Shown one piece after another: positions 8,460-16,900 of a stretch of 32,223 nt of DNA. Numbering within the stretch: position 1 is the first letter of the stretch; every line of letters begins with the position of its first letter. A model generated the notes under the pieces. The model was not told the DNA's origin. It saw only the letters and a program-made list of their open reading frames with translations, and did not search any database. Where the stretch lies: assembly GCA_947072905.1 (NCBI GenBank), contig CAMTKF010000031.1, positions 1 to 32,223 on the forward strand. Direction: 5' to 3'. Origin of the DNA: an uncultured Bacteroidales bacterium (lineage in GTDB: Bacteria > Bacteroidota > Bacteroidia > Bacteroidales > Muribaculaceae). The translations under genes were made by a program, and so were the position numbers.

Positions 8460-9628
8460 CTAACGCTTTAATGCATAGTGTAATATGACAAGACTTCCAT
8501 CGGGAATCGAATCTTCAGGCGATTTAATTTTCGCGGAGTCGAGTCCTTGCGTAAATTGCGATAAATTCTCCTTATCGACTATGCCATACAGATTGGTGTT
8601 GTCGGAATAATAAACCACCGGGAATGACGTTTTTTCTTTGCTATATGTATCAACCACATAACCTTTGTCTAATTCCACATCCCATATCAAGGTATGAAAA
8701 TCACGTGGTGTTTTACCGTCTTTATATACAATAACCAGACGATTGCCGCAAAGCATAGTCCTTAACGGAACAGACTTTTCTGTATTTAGAATTTCCATTC
8801 TGAGTCTGTCCTTATCTATAGATAATTTTTCGAGATCAGATTTGACCAACCCGTTTGTGCCAAAATTTACAAAATATCTCTTGTCGATGGTGTTTGTCTT
8901 GAGATTATAGGAATAAACATAGTTGGATACTCCCGGAGGGAAAAACAGCAACTCGTCTTCCGATATATTGTGAAAACAATCAATTTGCATTGTCATGTCG
9001 GCAATAACGTCTTCACTATACTTCAACGTGCTAATTACCTTTTCTTTCTCAGAATCATACCGTATTATCTTGCGATTGTCATCTAAAGCGCCTTCTGGAA
9101 TAAGGAGGTGTTCGTTCTCCGAAATATCATGAATGAAGCCAAAGAACATACCGTCCAGTCCGTCCTTCGACTTTTTTGTAGGCAGCGCACAGCTTTTAAC
9201 CAAATTGAAATCTTTGTCATAAGATAACAAATTCATAGGTGTCACTATTTCAATGCAGTTGTTGTGCGAGTTGTACGACGTGGCTGTCACTATGGAGTAT
9301 TCGCCTGCGCCCTTGCCTATTTTATTGGCGGAATCGGATATGTATTTTCCGTATTTGTCGTATAAATAAACTATATTTTTATTGTCTGTAACAATAAAAA
9401 TACTGTCTGCTGCGGTCACACTTTTGACTCCATGTGGATAATGATTCTCATTCAGTTCCAATGGAGTGATTTCAAGTTCTTCCAATATGCTGTCAACAGG
9501 AACATTTACCGCATTTTTTGCCGTAACTGTGATTACAGAGCAGAGAAATTGCATTTGTCGCTGCATGAAGTAGCGGCAAAGGCGACAACCAATGATATGG
9601 CAATAATTGAATATGAATATAGAGTCAT
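8460..9628 (-). pseudogene. 6-bladed beta-propeller lipoprotein, probable N-terminal frameshift
   Basis: The main open frame starts at 9566 and gives 368 residues of a propeller protein with blade motifs such as NIVYLYDKYGKYI and IGKGAGEYS, but it has no signal peptide. Just upstream in another frame, from the ATG at 9628, is a good lipoprotein signal: MTLYSYSIIAISLVVAFAAT followed by SCSDK, running to a stop at 9533. Adding one base near 9540 would join that signal to the propeller body, giving about 389 residues. The gene therefore seems to have lost one base, or the sequence has an error. If the 9566 start is used as it stands, the product would be cytoplasmic, which is unusual for the family. 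It precedes tolC by 75 bases. Confidence 0.65.
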
Positions 9629-9678
9629 ATATACTATTAAATGTAACAGAAGTTCAATCAATGTGTTCCATTGCTATT

Positions 9679-9810
9679 TCAGCAAAGACTGTAACATGAA
9701 AAACTCTGGTTCCCAACAAACTCACAGTCATAGTACATATATTCTCCACACATGACAAGTCGAGTCACTTCCACAATCATTGGAATCATTAAAATGAGTA
9801 TCTTCTTCAT
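9679..9810 (-). CDS. Possible 43-residue Cys-containing exported peptide
   Basis: A short ORF starting MKKILILMIPMIVEVTRLVM and ending in a tail with four Cys (CGEYMYYDCEF ... SFSCYSLC). It begins like a short exported peptide and sits directly before a propeller lipoprotein. Short NVEALA-type peptides are known beside BF3164-like propeller lipoproteins in Bacteroidales, but the NVEALA motif is not visible here, so this could be a degraded member, an unrelated peptide or chance. No clear ribosome-binding site can be claimed. Confidence 0.25.
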   Translation of the reverse strand: MKKILILMIPMIVEVTRLVMCGEYMYYDCEFVGNQSFSCYSLC

Positions 9811-9961
9811 ATTAAGAATTTAAAGTTGAAATTATTCAATTAATAATCTCGGTATATATCATTTCACCCGAAGCAGCGCAAAACTGCAATTCTAAATTGC
9901 ACTGTCTGTTTTTCTTCTATTGAATTGTAATGTTATTATTAAGGTTGATTATCTCATGATC

Positions 9962-10159
9962 CTATCGCTTGATGTCATTGACAGTAGGAGAGGCTACTTT
10001 TTCTTTATGATTTATGATAATTCTTTCATATTCGACAGCTTTTGATTCATTACCAACTTTATGATAGAGCATCATCAGTCGATAAATAGGATGTATTCGG
10101 TTCGGTATGATATGCCACGCCTTCAAATACAATTCTCTATCTTTGTCTAAGCTATACAT
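9962..10159 (-). pseudogene. C-terminal remnant of O-antigen-ligase/TPR-like protein
   Basis: A 65-residue open frame beginning right after a stop codon. Its sequence (KAWHIIPNRIHPIYRLMMLY, then ESKAVEYERIIINHKEKVASP) resembles the TPR-like C-terminal tail of O-antigen-ligase-family membrane proteins that occur beside propeller lipoprotein genes in Bacteroidales. The membrane part, several hundred residues, is missing. I read it as a relic of a deleted gene. The match is from memory of the family and needs a search. The stretch 9811-9961 holds no gene that I can support. Confidence 0.45.
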
Positions 10160-10204
10160 ATAGAATCTCTACTCCACTCTATTTATTGAATGATGAAACC
10201 TTTT

Positions 10205-11239
10205 TCATGACAGACTATTTTCTGAGACGCATATTTCAGTTCCGTTCTCGCCCTCTCTCAAAGTGACAATGCGTCCTTTTTCATCAATTGTAAATGGGGT
10301 GTCAATAGCTATTGAAGGAACTATTTTACCTATAAGATTTAGATCCATGTCATATACCAGGAATATCATATTATCGTCTTTTGCTTCTCTAAACGGCAAA
10401 TAGATTTTTCCATCATAATATTCAAGACCATGTCGAGTGCCATAACTATAGCCATTAAGCAATGTTGTATTTGCGGAATGGTTGGATGTTGAACTCTGCG
10501 ATTCGTATTCGTATGGAGCAATCGCAACTTCCTTTTCCAGATGGTATTCGTTGCCATTGCCTGAATATAAACTCAATACATGAGAGGATGTCACAGCGAA
10601 ACGGTTGCCGGGCAATTCTGTGAAACCATGTATTTGGTGGAAATTCGCCAATTGTTCGGAGTCACTGGCTCTGTCGCTTTTGCTCAGATTTGGATATTTC
10701 CCGAAATTAGATAATACTGAATCACCTCTGATAACAGCAAATCTTGTGGCGGAAATATTTTCATCGACAACCCCGAATGGAATCTTTGATGCAATTACAC
10801 ATCCGTTGCTCATTGGGAATATTTTTGTTGTCCAGAATGGAAGATTCTCAATATAAGTAATTATCGAATCGCACTGTAAATCTGACTTATACAAGCGGAA
10901 TCTTGATCTGTCGAATATCAACAGACTGTCGGAGAAAGAGCTTACCATTAAAGGCCCCTGCATCTCATTTGGACCATTGCCTTTTGCGATTTTTGCCTGT
11001 AAGACATTTCCGTTGCTCAGGGAGAACCATGTAAGATATTTGTCTCCACTAAACTGATTGACAAGCATAGATTCTCCATCTATAACTACATCTAATGGAA
11101 TCCCGATAATATGATGGGTGTCTATAGCCTCAAAATCCATAGCATACTCTAAGGATTGTTTTTCATGGCGACACCCATTGCATATCAGTGTGATAATACA
11201 GACAATCACGCTCAGTGCCAAAAAGTTTCTGATTTTCAT
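10205..11239 (-). CDS. BF3164/TolB-like 6-bladed beta-propeller lipoprotein
   Basis: A lipoprotein of 344 residues when started at 11239 (MKIRNFLALSVIVCIITLIC, lipobox NGC). An upstream in-frame ATG at 11359 would put 40 residues before the signal peptide and is not preferred. The body has propeller-type strands, including IAKGNGPNEMQGP, DSLLIFDRSRFRLYKSD and GKIYLPFREAKDD, and ends with a blade containing DEKGRIVTLREG. The pattern is that of TolB-like propellers (BF3164 family), exported and probably lipid-anchored. The molecular function is unknown; a sensing or scaffold role is a guess. It lies second in the array, 171 bases after the first propeller gene's stop, and is AT-rich compared with the pump genes. 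Confidence 0.8.
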   Translation of the reverse strand: MKIRNFLALSVIVCIITLICNGCRHEKQSLEYAMDFEAIDTHHIIGIPLDVVIDGESMLVNQFSGDKYLTWFSLSNGNVLQAKIAKGNGPNEMQGPLMVSSFSDSLLIFDRSRFRLYKSDLQCDSIITYIENLPFWTTKIFPMSNGCVIASKIPFGVVDENISATRFAVIRGDSVLSNFGKYPNLSKSDRASDSEQLANFHQIHGFTELPGNRFAVTSSHVLSLYSGNGNEYHLEKEVAIAPYEYESQSSTSNHSANTTLLNGYSYGTRHGLEYYDGKIYLPFREAKDDNMIFLVYDMDLNLIGKIVPSIAIDTPFTIDEKGRIVTLREGENGTEICVSENSLS

Positions 11240-11410
11240 GTTATTACTTTTTAATTTTATAAGCCTCTGACAATAGCATTTAATTAATGGTATAGAAGTA
11301 GACCTCTTTTTCACCATTACTTGGATTTTCTGAAAAAAGATATAAAAAACTATTATCATCAGTTACTTTTATGTCGGTACCTACTTTAATTTTCACTGAA
11401 AAGAAATGTC

Positions 11411-12511
11411 TCAATATATCTTGATGAATTCAAGCACTGTCTGATTATTTTCAATGTGTCGTTTCACTGAATCAGGATAATGTTCCCGCACAATTTGTCT
11501 TGAATTTACGAAACTATTGTCGATGAATGCGATACATTCTTCTTTCATGTCTATTTCGTCTCCGATATATATAATTTCATCGGTTATATTTATCACAAAT
11601 GGCTTAATCTTTCCATCAATAGAAATTCGGCCGACCACTCTATCATCTGTCACGCTGAATATGTCCTGTAAACGGATGTATTTTTCTATTTGTTTCTCGT
11701 TTTTTTCTATGTCGGTCTTGTTTTCATCAGGAACTGACTTATTTCCAAAATCAAATACTAACCTTTTTGCGAGCTTGCCGTCAATAGGAGAAAAAAGCAT
11801 TACATCATCTCTGATCTCGTATTGAGAAACATAACTGATGTACTGGCCTGAATTTGCAAATCCGGTTCCACCAAAACAGACATTCTCGTCATGTATACCA
11901 ATATTTCCATACGTTTCTGTCAGATTCATTTTTGAATCATAAAGGCCTACTGAGCGGCCTTCGTGTTCCCCAACATTCCAAGGACTAAGACCAACAAGCA
12001 TAAAACCATCATCAGTAATGAATATCTTTGTACCCTCGGGATTCGCCTTATACTCTGCTATCGCATGAAGGGTTGAGTCATATTTGATATATTTATCACC
12101 GGTGCCGTCTGATAAGTATACGTTTCCGTGGTTATCAGTCGCCATATCATGACATCTCAGGTACTCTAAATGGCCTTTACCAATAGCACCGACCCGGCCT
12201 ATACTTCTGCCAAGCGAATCGTAAGCCACGACATACCTGTGACGGCCATCTACGAAATAAAATCTACCTTTATTCATAATAACCTTGAAAATGGATCCAA
12301 TTATCAAATCCGGATTGGAAGCATGCAATAAAAGATAACACGTGTTTGATTTCGGTTCAGACAGCGGCTTTTCCTCAAGATGCTTAAAGTCAATTACTTC
12401 TGTAACAACTTTACCTGAGTCCTTTTTTTTATTACATGCCGACAAGAGTGTAAGTATCACCAAGATGCTTATACTGCTTAGCCAATTGGAATGTCTGTTA
12501 TAAACTATCAT
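11411..12511 (-). CDS. 6-bladed beta-propeller lipoprotein, first gene of array
   Basis: With the start at 12511 (MIVYNRHSNWLSS) the protein is 366 residues, with a signal peptide ending LTLLSAC, a strong lipobox. The 12550 start would add 13 Asn-rich residues and lies only about 15 bases from the expected transcription start, so I prefer 12511. Propeller features are FYFVDGRHRYVVAYDSLGRS, the family signature-like IGKGHLEYLRCHDM, and NHGNVYLSDGTGDKYIKYD. It is the first gene behind the promoter at 12572-12604, divergent from the TetR gene. The function is not known. It differs clearly in sequence from the other three propellers, so the array is not a recent duplication. Confidence 0.82.
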   Translation of the reverse strand: MIVYNRHSNWLSSISILVILTLLSACNKKKDSGKVVTEVIDFKHLEEKPLSEPKSNTCYLLLHASNPDLIIGSIFKVIMNKGRFYFVDGRHRYVVAYDSLGRSIGRVGAIGKGHLEYLRCHDMATDNHGNVYLSDGTGDKYIKYDSTLHAIAEYKANPEGTKIFITDDGFMLVGLSPWNVGEHEGRSVGLYDSKMNLTETYGNIGIHDENVCFGGTGFANSGQYISYVSQYEIRDDVMLFSPIDGKLAKRLVFDFGNKSVPDENKTDIEKNEKQIEKYIRLQDIFSVTDDRVVGRISIDGKIKPFVINITDEIIYIGDEIDMKEECIAFIDNSFVNSRQIVREHYPDSVKRHIENNQTVLEFIKIY

Positions 12512-12571
12512 AACAATTAGATTTATATTGGAGTTATTATTATTAAACAAGCTCTAATATCGAACACCGTG

Positions 12572-12604
12572 CAAAGATACTGATAAGTTTCTTATTTCAA
12601 CAAA
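12572..12604 (-). promoter_or_regulatory. Promoter of propeller/efflux array with palindromic operator
   Basis: Read on the minus strand: TTTG at 12604-12601 (-33), a 21-base spacer, then TATCTTTG at 12579-12572 (-7, consensus TAnnTTTG). Inside the spacer lies the palindrome ATAAG-TTT-CTTAT (12583-12595). A protein bound there would cover the promoter. The divergent TetR-family gene is the obvious candidate repressor, but this is inference. The predicted transcription start is near 12565, about 54 bases before the first gene. Confidence 0.6.
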
Positions 12605-12644
12605 TTTTTTTATTAAAAAATACTTATTGGTATGTTAATTCTTA

Positions 12645-12717
12645 TCTGTATTCAATTTGTCTGTATTCAATTTAAAGTAAATTTGGAAAAAAAATAGACC
12701 AAATTTTATTACCTTTG
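12645..12717 (+). promoter_or_regulatory. Upstream region and -7 element of the tetR gene
   Basis: A TACCTTTG element at 12710-12717 matches the -7 consensus, 16 bases before the ATG. The nearest -33 TTG is at 12683-12685, a 24-base spacing that is a little long. Upstream are two copies of TCTGTATTCAATTT (12645-12658 and 12660-12673), a direct repeat of period 15 that could be a binding site. Confidence 0.45.
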
Positions 12718-12733
12718 CAAAAAAATCTGTAGA

Positions 12734-13369
12734 ATGGGACGGATCAGCAGAAAAGAGATTTTGTACGAAAAGGCTTTTGCCCTTTTTCTCCAGCATCAAT
12801 ATGATGGAGTGAGTCTAAGCGACATTGAAAAAGCAACAAATATGACGAGAGGGGCAATTTTCTATTACCACAAAAGTAAGTTGGATCTTTTTAAGGCTGT
12901 AGTTAAGCATTATTTTATCGACAGACAGAAGGTTCAATCAGAAATTCCACATGACGGTATTTCATTAAAAAATTTTATAGACAGTTATGTGGATGCGATC
13001 GGACGGCAAATGGAGACCCTTAAAAGAGCTGTTGGTGAGATAGAGGAAACAACCGCAAGCAAAGCCTATATTATATTAGGCCTTAAACTTCGCGAATATT
13101 CAGAGGACCTTAACAATGAATATACTTCAATCAGGAATAGAATTTTGGCAAATTGGAGTAATGTATTGCAAAACGCGATTAATACCGGAGAAATAAAACC
13201 CCAAAAGGACGTTTTAACGCTTGCCAGTCTATTTGTATGCACCTATCTTGGTCTGTCGATATGGGAGTCTTTCCGGAGCGGTTTGGATATTGAACATCTT
13301 CGCGATAGATTCCTATATATATATGATCTGATAAAAGCAGAAGCCCCCTCTTCAAATCCTGCGGAATAA
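12734..13369 (+). CDS. TetR/AcrR-family transcriptional regulator
   Basis: A 211-residue regulator. The N-terminal helix-turn-helix is clear at about residues 22-56 (YDGVSLSDIEKATNMTRG followed by AIFYYHKSKLDLFKAV, the typical TetR recognition helix and the Y-x-K-s-K-x-x-L signature). The remaining helical part is the ligand-binding and dimerisation domain, which is not informative about the ligand. Length and layout are normal. It is divergently transcribed from the propeller/efflux array and separated from it by 222 bases holding both promoters. TetR genes beside RND operons usually repress them and respond to a pump substrate; the same is inferred here. Confidence 0.9.
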   Translation: MGRISRKEILYEKAFALFLQHQYDGVSLSDIEKATNMTRGAIFYYHKSKLDLFKAVVKHYFIDRQKVQSEIPHDGISLKNFIDSYVDAIGRQMETLKRAVGEIEETTASKAYIILGLKLREYSEDLNNEYTSIRNRILANWSNVLQNAINTGEIKPQKDVLTLASLFVCTYLGLSIWESFRSGLDIEHLRDRFLYIYDLIKAEAPSSNPAE

Positions 13370-13387
13370 ATTTTATCCGGTGCGCCG

Positions 13388-13424
13388 TTATCAGAGTGTG
13401 TTAAATTCAAACGCAGTCTGATAA
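13388..13424. terminator. Hairpin after tetR, resembling a joined MITE end
   Basis: TTATCAGA (13388-13395) and TCTGATAA (13417-13424) form a perfect 8-bp stem, with further pairing inside. It lies 18 bases after the TetR stop and could end that transcript, though no clear T run follows. The centre (AGAGTGTG followed by TTAAATTCAAAC) matches the outer and inner parts of the terminal repeat of the element at 22771-22972. Confidence 0.4.
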
Positions 13425-13757
13425 TGGCTCATGCGACGGTGATGGAGCCGTGGAGCATGGAATTGCGGAAATGCTCGTCGTGCTGATGGTGCGATACATC
13501 CTGTCGGCATCATAATGCTTGAAGGTGTGCCAGCGCAGCTCCTCAACGGGCACATCCTCGACGGTCTCGGGATTGTGCCACGTACCGTAGGCAAAGGTGG
13601 CATCGTCAGCAGCCATCTCAATGCCGAGCTGACGCGAGAGGCTCTCCTGCTGTACCTGCACATCGTCGAGCATCTTCATGAAAAGAAGATAGGTCATCTG
13701 CTCAAGCATAGACATAGGGTTGGTGATACCTGAACCCTCCCGGACGGTTCTCCATAT
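13407..13757 (-). pseudogene. Remnant of type I restriction methylase HsdM, N-terminal part
   Basis: An open stretch whose translation gives VREGSGITNPMSMLEQMTYL, then LFMKMLDDVQVQQESLSRQL and finally PVEELRWHTFKHYDADRMYR. This is the N-terminal helical domain of an HsdM (N6-adenine methylase) subunit. Similarity ends near 13479, and the frame then runs through unrelated sequence to a stop at 13407. Only about 95 of the usual 500 or more residues remain. A stop codon directly precedes the region, with no proper start, and the methylase catalytic motifs are absent. The gene is a relic. No hsdS or hsdR gene is visible nearby. Confidence 0.75.
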
Positions 13758-13880
13758 TTAGTCGATTTGATTCTTGATCTGCCCGGTTATCATGATTGCA
13801 TTAGGTGATGATATGGTTTAATAAGCGAAGTTACAAAAAAATTTTATAACTCCCGGCTGTAATCGTGCATAAATATGAAA
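13758..13880. other. AT-rich spacer, no feature seen
   Basis: Non-coding stretch between the HsdM remnant and the terminator of the glycosidase gene. I see no gene, promoter or repeat that I can support here. Confidence 0.5.
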
Positions 13881-13915
13881 AGAGACCGTGTGACTTTGAT
13901 TGCCACACGGTCTCT
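13881..13915 (-). terminator. Terminator hairpin of the GH43-GH35 gene
   Basis: AGAGACCGTGTG (13881-13892) and CACACGGTCTCT (13904-13915) form a perfect 12-bp stem with an 11-base loop, beginning 18 bases after the glycosidase stop codon. On the minus strand it is followed by TTTCATATTT. Confidence 0.75.
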
Positions 13916-13933
13916 GCTATAATTGAAGGATTA

Positions 13934-16900
13934 TCAGAAATTAAATGGTGTTTTCTTTACGTATACCTTGAAGTCTTTGATTGCGCCGGGGACTTCGCTT
14001 TCCATGCGCGGCAGGTATTGGATTCCGCTGATGGTGTGTTCGGCTCCGAGGTCAATCACAAACGAATGGGGGAAGGGTGTACCGGGCTCGGTGCTCCAGT
14101 AAGTTGATTCCTGAAGGTCGAAGAGTTTGTCGGCCGAGCGGTTCACGCCTTTCATGTTTTCGCTGTCGGCGTATGCTACTGTCCAGGGTTCGCGTGAGAG
14201 ACGTTCGCCCTTGTCGTTGAGCACATAGAATTCGGCGATGCATGCGAGGTCTTTGCCGTCAATCGAATTAAGAGCTTCAACACACAGATAGCGACCGGTG
14301 GGCTCAGAGTCAAACTTCACTTCCTGCCATCCGTTGCCTGCTGCGAAAGAGCCTTGAGCCACGGGTTTCTCGCCGTTGAGCTTGAGTTCCTGTCCGGGCA
14401 GACGGTGTGTGAGGGGTTTCTGCACGAGAAGCTGATCGAGCTTAGGCTCCTTGAGACCTTCAGACTTGGCTTCGCGCGGGCCCAGGATGTCGAATATCAC
14501 AATCTTGTTCTCGCCCTTCTTGAGCCAGCATCCGGGCATGTAGAGAGTCTGCTGCGGGCCGATTTCCCAGATTCGTCCCATAGGATGACCGTTGACGTAA
14601 ACAAGGCCTTTGCCCCATGTTTCGAAGTTGAGGAATGTATCGGAGGGCTTGTCAACATTGAATGTGGCCTGATATACACCGCGGGGCATGCGGCCGTTCT
14701 CGTCCTTGGAGTAGTTTTCAATGGGCTCGAACTTCATCGATTCGTAGAAGCTGAGTACGTCGGGCAGCTGATATACCTTCCAGTCCTTGAGGTCGCACAC
14801 AAATTTGTGGCCGTCGTTGTCGATGGTAAGTGTGACGTTGTCGGTGATACCCTTGAAATCCTTGATTGCACGACCGAAGTTGATTCGGCCCATGGCTTCA
14901 ACAAATATGTCGAGTCGGGCACCCTTCTTGCAAGCGGGAATCATCAGAGATTTCTCGCCGTTTCGGCGGTCGAGTTTGCCAATGAATTTACCGTCGATGA
15001 ATATCTGGCCATAGTCGTGTACATCGTTCACTGAGAGCAGGGCGCCGTTGGGCAGCGCGGGCAGTGCGGTGCTGTAGATGATGCTGCCGAATCCCTGGTC
15101 GTATTCTTCCATGGTCTTGATATTCTTGTCGGAAACGGGCTCGGGAAGGTTGGCAAAGAGCGGTGCTACTTCTGTGAACTTAAATTCCTTGACAGCAACA
15201 GGCTTGATGGTAGCAGGAATTTTGGGAAGCTTTTTGCCACCGTTGTATTTGGCAAGGGTATTGCGCAGCTCGGTATATTTGGGGGTAATCTGACCCGATT
15301 CGCTGATGGGGGCGTCGTAGTCGTACGAAGTGACGTCGGGGGCGAATCCGGGCGAGTTGGCGCCGGCCCAGTGGCCCCAGTTGGTACCGCCGTGGGTCAT
15401 ATAGAGGCTGAACGAGATGTTCTTGGAGAGCATTTCGTCGATGCCGGCAATCATGTCGGCGGCAGCACGAGTCTCGTGGTTGGCACCCCATTTGTCAAAC
15501 CATCCGCTCCAGAATTCAGAGCACATCAGGGGGCTGTTGGGGCGAACTTTCTTGAGCTTGGCAAACTGCTGGTCGATGTTGGCACCGGTGCCGAAGTTCA
15601 TTGTCCAGATAAGGTCGTCAAGACCGTTGTTGAGGAAGTTTGAAGACCAGTCGCACTGGAACAGAGTCACGTTTTCGCCGAAGTTCTTGCGCAGCATGTC
15701 GCGAATTTCGGCCACGTAGGGTTTGTCGGTTCCGTATGAGCCATATTCGTTCTCAACCTGCACCATGATTATGGGGCCGCCGTTTTCTACGGTGAGATCC
15801 TTAACTTGGTCGGCCACAGCCTTCTGGAATTTGTCGACGCGCTCCATGAAGTAAGGATCCTGCTCGCGCAGACGTATGTCTTTCTTCTTGAGGAGCCACC
15901 AGGGCAGTCCGCCCATTTCCCATTCGGCACATACGTAGGGGCCGGGGCGCAGTATCACCTTCATGTCGTGCTTCTTGCACAGCTCGATGAATTTGCGGAT
16001 ATCGTTCTGACCCGAGAAGTCAAATTCGTCGGGCTTGGGTTCGTGGGCATTCCAGAATACATACAGGCAGATGGTGTTCATACCCAAGGCCTTGCACAGC
16101 TCAATGCGCTGTTCCCAGTAGTCGGCGGGGATGCGCGGATAGTGGAGCTCGGCGGCTTTTACCACAAAAGGTTCGCCGTTGAGCAGGAATGTGCCGTCAC
16201 CGGCCTCGAAACGGGGCTGGTCTTCAAACTGCGACATGCTCCACTGCTCAGCCCATGGAATTGTAATCTTTTTGCCGCTGAAGTCTATCGGGAGCCAGAT
16301 GTATCGTGAGTCCTCGAGGTCGGTCTTGTTCCAGCGGTCAAACATGGCCACGTAGAGGTCTTTCTTGCCATGCACGGGCTGCACGTATGTGCTCTGGCCG
16401 TAGAAAGTCTTGTCGGCATCCTTGCCGGTGCAGGGGTCGCCGATTACGGTCCAGTCGCCCATTATTGAGTCGGCCACTGCCAGCTCGGCCTTGTTGGGAT
16501 CCCAGCCGGTGCAGCCCGACGACAGCATGTAGTACTTGCCATCGTGCTTGAAGACGGCAGGGGCCTCGCGCGCCTGGCCTATGAAATTGCGTGTGTAGCG
16601 GCCCGAGGGACGCAGATAGTCGGCTGTAAGCTCGTTGATATATAGAGTCTGGTTGTTTTCAGAAGATGCGAACTGATAAGCTCGGCCGTCATCGTCAACA
16701 AAAACAGTCTGGTCGCGGCTCATGGCGCCGTTGGGCCTGAAGCTGCCCAGATATTCAAACGGGCCGGTGGGAGAGTCGGCCACGGCTACGCCGGCAGCGG
16801 CCTTGCTGTAATCGGCGCTCTCAACGTGAGCCCACATCACAAATTTGCCGGTCTTGGCATTATATACCACTTTTGGACGTTCGAGCACCTTGCTCGGATG

